In this document: positions 56,717 through 64,000 of the stretch, piece by piece
Position numbering within the stretch: the first letter of the stretch is position 1
How the letters are laid out: each line of letters begins with the position of its first letter
NCBI GenBank assembly: GCA_003254905.1
Contig: QANU01028427.1
Location: 131,726 to 195,725 of the forward strand
DNA length: 64,000 nt
Direction of reading: 5' to 3'
Source: Nissolia schottii
Lineage: Eukaryota > Streptophyta > Magnoliopsida > Fabales > Fabaceae
Translations under genes and position numbers: made by a program
The notes under the pieces: generated by a model
Seen by the model: the letters and a program-made list of their open reading frames with translations, nothing else
Told to the model about the DNA's origin: nothing
Database searches by the model: none

Positions 56717-58665
56717 GGCTTACAAACTTGAAAAGTCTAGATATTTCCTGCAGTAAAGTCACATATGATGGCATCAGTTTTCTAAAAGCTATTGTGCCTT
56801 GCATTATACTACTGTGATGTTTCTGAGCATTAGAAATATAATTATCTTGCACCAGTTAAGGTACTCTTATAGATTTTAGTGTTGAGAAAGGCTTATATAG
56901 TTTTGTGACAATTCTTCTTTTTTATATTTTCTCTCCTGTGAGCGTCTCATATCAACAGTTTAATGGGAATCAACATTCATCTTCCTTTCTTCTATTTTGG
57001 TTATTCTTGGCTCATTTCAGGCTACAAAAGCGCTCTGTTAAATTTGGAAGGGTACCTTATAATAGCTGCATGCTTGGATTCTCTTGCAGGTTGACTTACG
57101 TCATAGAATTTTTATGCTTACTTTGTTAATTTTTCATGATAATACTAGGGCATATAGCTTAATAGTAATAACTACTTGCTAGGCTGTAATGTTGCTTAGA
57201 GGCTATAATTTTAGGTGTCTATGCTTGACTCATTTAAAAAGTGAAAAAGATTCAACTGATATCATGATATAGGCTATAGACACACATTGCTTAACCAAAT
57301 TCTATTGCTTTTATTGTTACCAGTGAACTTTGTATGTTGGGTCTAAGAAGTTTAACTTGATAGCCATTGAAGTTTCAATTTGACGTTGTTGTGTTTTCTG
57401 CCAGACCTTCCTGCCCTCTCAAACTTGAATCTTAGTAGATGTAATCTTACTAACTATGGATGTGAGAAGTTTTCACGTAAGTTGTTAAGACTTGTACAGC
57501 TACTTAGTGCATGGGTATTGGATTTCATTTTTTGGCTCTATAAATATTCTTGTGTGTACTAAATTTGTAGCATTGGCTTGTTTTTTTGCAGGACTGATAA
57601 ATTTGGAAGTATTAAACTTAGGATTTAATAACATAACAGATTCGTGTTTATCACACATGACAGGTGATTTGAAATATTGATGAAATTTGAAAGCAGTAGC
57701 GTCAAATTTTCTAGGTAAGAACAATTTAAAAAAGAGTAGTTGCATTTTGCTGGATTGAAGTTGGTTCTTTTCATTAGAGAAAAATCCATGTAGATTTTGT
57801 CTGTTGAAATATTCAATTCAGATATTTTCAATGAGTGTGATCTTAGACAAGTTTAAGCATACATGTCGGCGATGGTTGGTCGAGCAGATGAACAATGGAC
57901 ATGGACTATATCATGTCCAGATAAGTATCCTTCTTGGAAGGTAGGTAAGTGGGATCATGATTTCAAAGCTGTCAGCATTAGATAAAATTTATCCAACATT
58001 TGAGAAAGAAAATTCCCTACTTCCATAAGTATTAATAAGTGTTTAGTATGTTCAGGAACTACTCGAGCTTTGTTTATCTAAAATATAACCTCCTTTTGTT
58101 AGTTGCATATGGATTGAAGTATATCAATTACTTAATTCTACATCCCTATCTCTAGTAACTATTCACAAGTCACTGACATAAATGTTTAATCCTAAATTTT
58201 AGGATAGAAGATTGAATTAGAAAATGAGATACTAGATATATGTATGATATTTTAGTAATTCCAGCCATAGGATGTGGAATAAAACGATCTTTTATAACTA
58301 GATTTGTAATAGATAGCATCAATATTGTAGGATATTAGCATTTCTAGGCAGCAGCTATCAGCGATCCAATCCAAATATACTTAGTGGAAAGAACTCCTAA
58401 ATATGAGGAGGAGTTTTAAGACTTCCCAATCTCTCAGTTTTAAAGTGTTTTGTACCTTGGGTCTAACTCCCATTCAGTCTGATTCATTTTCTTATTGTGG
58501 CATAATGCCTAGTTGTGAATTTGATGATGAAGATTTGACTGCACTTACTGAACTAGATTTGTTTGGTGTGAGAATCGCATACTTTGGAACAAACTATTTG
58601 AAAAGTATGAAATATTGTACTGTATTAGTCTGTATTAGTTTCCTACAAATACTTGTGGATATTTT
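56717..58665 (+). pseudogene. Remnant of an At1g15740-type leucine-rich-repeat gene
   Basis: Four exon-like blocks each encode one LRR: 56717-56788 (LTNLKSLDISCSKVTYDGI), 57405-57476 (LPALSNLNLSRCNLTNYGC), 57592-57663 (LINLEVLNLGFNNITDSCL) and a block ending at 58604 (LTALTELDLFGVRIAYFGT). The first three are exactly 72 bases, phase 1 on both sides, the one-repeat-per-exon layout of this family. Order agrees with the family. The first block has lost its donor (AAAGCT where AAAGGT is expected), repeats between blocks 3 and 4 are missing, and the C-terminal part is replaced by the Tat LTR at 58666. Family members are LRR proteins of about 580 residues with unclear function. Confidence 0.72.
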
Positions 58666-59042
58666 TGTTATGGACCTGGCCTAAAGGCCTGTATAGGAAC
58701 TCGGACCCCAGGACCCATGGAAACATCCACCCCGAAATGAACTCCCACGCAATAACTGCTCGAAGAGATCCCCGGCCCCTGAAAGACTCCCACAACGAAC
58801 ATTACTCCATGGATCCCGGAAAAGAATCCGGAGAGGAGGATCCCAGGCTAGCGGAAATTTCGGTCCCCACCCAAGTATTTAAACAATCCAGCACATCAGG
58901 TATGACCTAGAACCCATCTTCCCTTGACTTTATCCTCTAAATCCTACCCTTGCTGACTTGAGTGTCGGAGCACACTGGCTCTCCAGACCCACAGAGGAGC
59001 TTCAGAGTCCGACTTGTACCAAGGACGCACCTTCTCAGTACA
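58666..59042 (+). mobile_element. LTR of a Tat-lineage Ty3/gypsy element
   Basis: Starts TGTTATGGACCTGG and ends ..GTACA at 59042. Directly after it comes TTGGCACCGTCTGTGGGG (59043-59060), the primer-binding-site text typical of plant Tat elements (usually TTGGCGCCGTCTGTGGGG). GC-rich in contrast to the flank. The start was placed at the first TG that fits and could be off by some tens of bases. Confidence 0.65.
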
Positions 59043-60242
59043 TTGGCACCGTCTGTGGGGACTTCACCGCATCGACACACTTCCAGATTCTGAAAAACCT
59101 CTGACACCATGCTTCTCAAGAACACCAGGAAAATATATCGCCTCGTCAACTCCATGGACTCCTGCAAGACACCATCCGCCGGTAGCCATGTCCCACCATC
59201 CCAAGCACCCCTACCTTACCCTGAACAAAATAATCCTGAAGGCATTCCCCTCCCAGAGCAAAATAACCAACGCGATTGAAAATGACCTCCCTCCCCCTCC
59301 AGACCTAGCTGATGTCGTGCGGGACCAAGCCGGAAGGAACTCGCAGTTAGAAGCATCCCTCCTACAACTTAAGCAAGCAAAGGACGAAAGAAGAAAGCAG
59401 GCGAAAATTCGATCTGCGGTTGAAAGGGCAAAGAAGGATGCAGAATGCAAGTAGAAAAACGTCATCCGGTAAGCAGATGAACGACAACTCCACATCGACG
59501 GTCTTAACCGTGATGATGGCCAGTACAACATAGATACCAATGATGACGTCTAAGAATCCGTGTACAAAACGTCCACGCAACTTGACACATACAGTAGACA
59601 AAGGACCTCAAGGAACAAGGAGAGCGACAGTATGCAGTACCCGCACACGATTTCCGCCCTCCAACAGATATGGAGCCCTATGACGGTACCACCGATCCTC
59701 AGCATCATCTGGATGCTTTTGGCCACAGAATGATTCTCTTTGATGTCTTTCAGTGTAAATCATTTCCTATCACCTTGAGGAAGGGTGCGCTCGCCTAAGT
59801 GCATTAGAACCTTCGATGACCTGACTGAGTGCTTTATGGAAAATTTCACTACGTGGAGGACGAAACCCAAGACTGCAGTAAGCCTCTTAGGAATTATACA
59901 GAAAGGTGAAGTGATACTCCGCCAATACTTAGATCGCTTCTATGAATAATGTGCATAAGTAGAAGATCTTCAGCCTCAGGCGATGTTAATGGGCCTCACC
60001 AATGGCCTAAAAAATGGAAGCCCATTTTCCAAAAACTTATCTAAAAGGCCCCTGCGGAGCCTAATAGAAATTCAAGAAAGGGTGGAAGAATACTTCTACC
60101 AAGAAGAAAGGTTGGCCATCAAGGCTGACCCCCTCAAGGACATCAACGAAGGACTTAAAAAGAAAATTTCGCTAATCTTCGCGCCTAGACATCCACGCCC
60201 TGACCGTCCGCGGATAATTAACGAAGGAAGATATACCAATTA
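59043..60242 (+). pseudogene. Tat-type gag, broken
   Basis: After the primer-binding site an ATG at 59109 opens a frame that stops near 59277. Further on, the conserved gag core can be read (MEPYDGTTDPQHHLDAF at about 59672-59722, then FPITLRKGAL), then many stops and shifts. The gag is cut at 60242 by the LTR of another element. No protease or polymerase remains in the window. Confidence 0.75.
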
Positions 60243-60722
60243 TGTAACACCCTAGGTTAGCAGCTTATGCTTAAGTCATAATCTGCGTCTGCTAGGTTGT
60301 TAACTGCTGTGTGGGAATACCAGTAGTCCCTACTTTACTTTGGAAAATAATTGAGTTAACTTGAAAATAAGGACCCATTTTTTTTCTTTAAACATAATAT
60401 ATCCGTAAATCTAAAGCCATGCATTTGGACTATTTTGAGTCCCGTATAGTCGTACCATAGATAAATGCGCGCGTTGTCTGTCATACATGTACATACATAA
60501 ATAATGAAGTAAACCATACAAGGTGGGTCTGACAATCAATATCATACATGTCAAATAGTCATAGATACATAAATATGGTGCTAGTACATCAAAGGGTGAA
60601 ACATACCCTAAGCCCGATCAAACCATCCGGGCTACAAAATAGAATGCATCCAAATACAAATAAAGCTGAGACTACTAGCAAAAAGGGTGGCCTCTAATGA
60701 CAGGGCAGGAACATAGGGCTGG

Positions 60723-61097
60723 TCAGGTCTCTGGCGCGTCCTCGCTGGGGTCCTCCTCCGGATCCTCCTCTGGGTCCTCCTCCGGGTCCTCCTCCTCGGG
60801 CTCGTCCTCCTCCTCCAAGATCTCGATGAGAGAGTCCTCCTCGGGTGGTGAGGGCGCAGGTACGTCTGGCGGTCGGAGTCGAACGGAGACTGGATCGACC
60901 TCTACGTCCTTCTCGTAAGGAACGGGCTCGCTATCCGCGGAAGTCTCAGGCTCTGGGACGACCGGTGGTGTAATGCGGAGAGGTGGGGGACGGTTCACGA
61001 CCAGCACTGTCCATAGCTCTGCCTCCTCCCCTGTCTCAGGGTCTATTGTCCTAAACCTGCTGCGCAGGATCCGCCTCTTCCTCGGCGGGGACGTCAT
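60723..61097 (-). CDS. LTR-internal ORF, 124 codons, acidic tail
   Basis: ATG at 61097; a basic start (PPRKRRILRSRFRTIDP), a Pro-rich middle with Glu, then a long acidic tail of EEDP repeats; stop at 60723. The frame is open throughout. The tail is encoded by repeated CCTCCTC(C/T)GGGT on the plus strand. Start and tail resemble the ORF at 1451-2046 in another LTR, and a shorter one sits at 36241-36342. Function unknown. The acidic part could expand by repeat slippage alone, so conservation of the N-terminus is the better argument for a real protein. Confidence 0.45.
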   Translation of the reverse strand: MTSPPRKRRILRSRFRTIDPETGEEAELWTVLVVNRPPPLRITPPVVPEPETSADSEPVPYEKDVEVDPVSVRLRPPDVPAPSPPEEDSLIEILEEEDEPEEEDPEEDPEEDPEEDPSEDAPET

Positions 61098-61362
61098 CTA
61101 TCTCGCCTGAAGCCATAAGTGAGTGCGGGTGAGAACCGTGGTTCTCAGCGGTTAACTATAACTAGGGCTCTGTTTACTCAATTATGCTCCGGCCGTCCAG
61201 GAGATCTCTAGTGTTCATGCGTCTAGACATCCTACCAGTTATTTTCTTGCCTAAGTTCCTGGGCGGCTTTATCTAGTTACTAGGTGACAGGGAACTAATC
61301 TTTCTTACTAAGTTCTCGTGCTTTCTATCCTTGACCGTTCTGACTATACTACTCATATGCGT

Positions 61363-61570
61363 ATGCCTGGTGACCTTGCCCCATGCGTTCCTTGTGAGCA
61401 TGGTGACATGGTCGGGACACCGCGACGCTTTAATCACATAGGTATGTATGCAAGGTGATCGTGTCCCATGCGTTCCTTGTGAGCCTGGTGACGTGATCGA
61501 GCCCCATGCGTTCCTTATGAGCATGGTGACGTACACAATGCCTGCGTTCCTTGTGAGCCTGCTCTTGTGC
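61363..61570. repeat. Tandem repeat in the LTR (four partial units)
   Basis: Four copies of CCCATGCGTTCCTTGTGAGC followed by (A/C)TGGTGAC, at 61379, 61465, 61503 and 61538, with unequal spacers. Confidence 0.75.
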
Positions 61571-61955
61571 ACTATGCATGAACTTTAACATTTCAAGTAA
61601 ATGGTACCATTACTTTCTTTCTCTTACGCGTACCGGCTTACCCGGGTTAGCGTCTTTTCATTCTTCATGCCTCATTATCACATGCACTTTATCTTGCTTT
61701 CTTGTTCTGGTTCTTACATTCATTATGCTCTTCATTCATTATCCTTGGTCATAACATAGTTTCTAGTGGTCTATCCTCATGATGCATGCATGACTGTAAT
61801 ACTCATATACTCGTTCACGGCACCTTTCGGTGACACATAATAAAAACACATGCTATCATAAATTCAATGCATAGACTTCTTCATGCTAAGTACTTGGTGG
61901 GATATCATGGATCTCGGAACCCCCTCTTTCGGACATCATTCTCAGCGTCAGGGGA

Positions 61956-62730
61956 CCTCCGCGGAACCGCTTGGGAACCCCCGTTGACGCTAGCCCTAAC
62001 TTCTGGAAGCTACTCAGCCGCTCTAGGATACCTCCGCGGAACCCAACGGCCATCACTACTGGTACTCAGTCTACTCTCCAGGGAGTCACTCATCCCTCCG
62101 GGAACCTACGCGGAACCCACTCCGGGCCACTCCTAGTGCATACTCCTCACTTCTCACGTAACCCTTGTGTTTTCCAGGGTTCCTCCGCGGACCCAATCGA
62201 CACCATTTCTGGTGCTCACTCAGCGACTCCATGTACCTTCCTAAACTCTTGGGGATCCTCCGCGGAACCCCTCACAACCACCATTTTTGGTGCCCACTCG
62301 GGAACTTAGGGGACCACTCGGGCACTCTAGGGTTCCTCCGCGGAACCCTCTCGGTACTACTCCCGGCATTCACTCAGACACTTCGGGGATCATTCAACAC
62401 TCCGGTGTAACCTCCTTCACACTTCAGGTGTCCTCCCCGGAACTCAATCAGGAACTCTCCAGGCAATTGCTTAGCACTCTAGCTAACCACTTAACGACTC
62501 TAGGGGATCTACTCCACCACTCTAAGGCATCCTCTGCGGACACCACGGGCACAACCCTGCAGGGATCCTACGCGGGACCCCAACCTGCACCGCTCTTGGC
62601 TCTCACTCAACCATCCGAGTACTCCTCTCCGTGCACTTCCGGGATCCTATGCGGAACCCCTCCAGCCCACTACTGTCTCGCTCATCAACTCTAGACCCCT
62701 TTCATTGCCCTCTTCCGCGGAAACCTCGGC
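61956..62730. repeat. ~76 bp-period minisatellite with a CCGCGGAACCC core
   Basis: Eleven copies of CCTCCGCGGAACCC-like sequence at about 61957, 62032, 62106, 62182, 62258, 62333, 62432, 62531, 62569, 62646 and 62724. Most steps are 74-78 bases, with steps of about 99, 99 and 38 in the middle. Text between cores (CACTC, GGTGCTCACTC, CTCTAGGG) also recurs. Plus-strand ORFs here follow the repeat and are not genes. Confidence 0.85.
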
Positions 62731-63906
62731 GTTCAGCCCCTGGTTATTTTTTTTCTCTTGTTCTCTTGTTCTCTTACCCTCATCCCATATTCATGCCACA
62801 TTTTTCACGGTACTTAGACAACAACAGGACATTCAAAATCATGAAAACAACATAGTATATCCAGCATGCAACAACAGCATATATTCTCCTAATATTTCTA
62901 AACTTTCCTTACTTAAAACACACACATATATACATGCAAATAACCATCCCATAGACAGGGGTAAAGATACTACCCACCTGTAGAAAGTTTGGTGGTGGTG
63001 AAGTTTGAAGTGAAGCCCACAAGCCTTGTTGCTTCCCAAAGCTTGAGCTTCCCTTTCTCTAAGGTGAGAGCTTGGCACAATGAAGAGGATGATGTTGTTC
63101 CTCTTGTAGTGGAGGAAGGAAAACTGAGATGAGGAGACTTTGGGGGCTGGGGTTTCGGTCTTTGATGAGAGGTGGAAGGAGAAGAGAATGTGCTTGAACT
63201 TGAATGTTTTGGGAGTGTGTTTGAAGAATGAGAGGAAATCAAATGTCTCTTGGGGCTTTGGAGAGGCTTCTCGGTTTTGAGAGCTAGTGGTGAGGGAGAT
63301 TGCTTGTTTCTTTGGGTGTAATAAATGTGGTGAATAGTGGGAGGTATGGGCATGATGTGATTAGGCTTTGAAGTGTAAGAAAGCATGGTGATGGGAAAGG
63401 TGGAAACATGATTTGGGGAAATTAATTACTTATAATTTTTGTACAAAAGAAATCTATTCTCCTAGCTGTGTAGCCTCCACTCCCAGCAGCTGAGATTTCA
63501 TGTTTTCTCCCAGTTCCGGTTCGCTCGCAGTGTCAGTACGTCGCGCACTGTCGTCCGAAAAATATTCCGTTTACACCGTCGCGAACCTCTAATTCCCCTC
63601 TACCTCTGGATATTAATATTTAAAGATGTTTGTGAATTTTCCTCTGAGAGAGTATTTTCACAGGCACTTTTTGTACGTTAGAAAATCCCATCGGCGTACA
63701 ACGGCCGTTCGGCTGTCGGCCGAACTTCCTATCGCGACACGTCTTGTTTCCTAAGAATATTCTACTAAAATTTTCCTATTTAGTTCTCTAATCAAGATTA
63801 GAAAAATTAATTTACTACTTATGCGTCTAACTATTTTTCTAAGAAAATCAGGATGTTACATTCCACCCTCCTTAAAAAACTTTCGCCCACGAAATTTAAA
63901 CGAAGG

Positions 63907-63999
63907 TTAGGGCGTACCTCCGAACAATTCCGGGTAGGCTCGTCTCATCTCTGCTTCCAGTTCCCACGTCTGGTCCTCGCAGGCTCCATTTTCCCACAC
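63907..63999 (-). CDS. Chromovirus pol C-terminus (partial)
   Basis: On the minus strand the last 30 codons of a gypsy polyprotein are open up to the window edge: WENGACEDQTWELEAEMRRA followed by YPELFGGTP and stop (TAA at 63907-63909). The W-E-x-E..MR..YP.LF pattern is the usual end of plant chromovirus integrase/chromodomain regions. The rest of the element lies beyond 64000. Confidence 0.8.
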   Translation of the reverse strand: MWENGACEDQTWELEAEMRRAYPELFGGTP

Positions 64000-64000
64000 A

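Larger units (their letters stand above)
60243..63860 (-). mobile_element. 3' LTR (3.6 kb) of a Tekay-like chromovirus, minus strand
   Basis: The right end GGATGTTACA (63860) is the LTR start on the minus strand. The left end TGTAACACCC (60243) is its terminus. On its right lies a polypurine tract (plus-strand TTCCACCCTCCTT, 63861-63873) and then the pol C-terminus, as expected of a 3' LTR. A length of 3.6 kb suits the Tekay lineage. It contains an ORF (60723-61097), a tandem repeat at 61363-61570 and a 76 bp-period repeat at 61956-62730. It landed in the gag of the Tat element. Confidence 0.85.

Noticed and set aside
61867..62983. Several overlapping plus-strand ORFs
   Set aside because: They follow the 76 bp repeat in an LTR that is transcribed from the other strand.

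Overview
The window is nuclear DNA of a flowering plant, a eudicot and possibly a legume (the family assignment is only an impression from gene and repeat style). It is AT-rich, genes have many introns with GT/AG borders, and more than half of the sequence is transposon-derived. One run of unsequenced bases lies at 16493-17361.

Three host genes can be read, all on the + strand. (1) 6150-13265: a class I KNOX homeobox gene of KNAT2/6 type, five exons, about 324 residues, with KNOX1, KNOX2, ELK and TALE homeodomain. Its third intron is 4.8 kb and carries fold-back elements and an unusual row of four palindromes. The usual splice acceptor before the ELK exon is missing. (2) 20945-32470: an ortholog of MORC6/DMS11, the GHKL ATPase used in RNA-directed DNA methylation and heterochromatin compaction, 18 coding exons, 652 residues, frame intact at every junction. 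Its introns hold LINE (RTE and L1), MULE and hAT insertions, several with readable target-site duplications. (3) 47761-49923: an intronless P-class pentatricopeptide repeat protein of 720 residues resembling Arabidopsis At1g02060. A fourth host locus, at 56717-58665, is the remnant of a leucine-rich-repeat gene of the At1g15740 type, cut off by a retrotransposon.

Layout: 1-2574 long LTR (+ strand) with an internal ORF; 2575-6149 CACTA end, long-TIR element and KNOX upstream region; 6150-13265 KNOX; 13460-16492 CACTA end and two LTR fragments; gap; 18110-18759 hAT element; 19000-20250 L1 and RTE tails and a fold-back element; 20937-32900 MORC6; 34067-39230 MITE, hAT end and a solo LTR nested in another LTR-like sequence; 39238-46185 tandem repeats and fold-back elements; 46400-50150 PPR gene; 50828-53128 dispersed repeat, CACTA end and a large fold-back; 53438-55290 decayed copia; 56717-58665 LRR pseudogene; 58666-60242 Tat-type gypsy LTR and gag; 60243-64000 the 3.6 kb LTR and pol end of a minus-strand Tekay-like chromovirus that runs off the window.

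The host genes show no sign of working together. The clearest lead for something undescribed is a short ORF with an acidic tail found at a similar place in three diverged long LTRs. A block conserved in position in the U3 part of three such LTRs, and the tandem palindromes in the KNOX intron, are the next best. No bacterial-type system, CRISPR array, tRNA or rRNA gene was seen.
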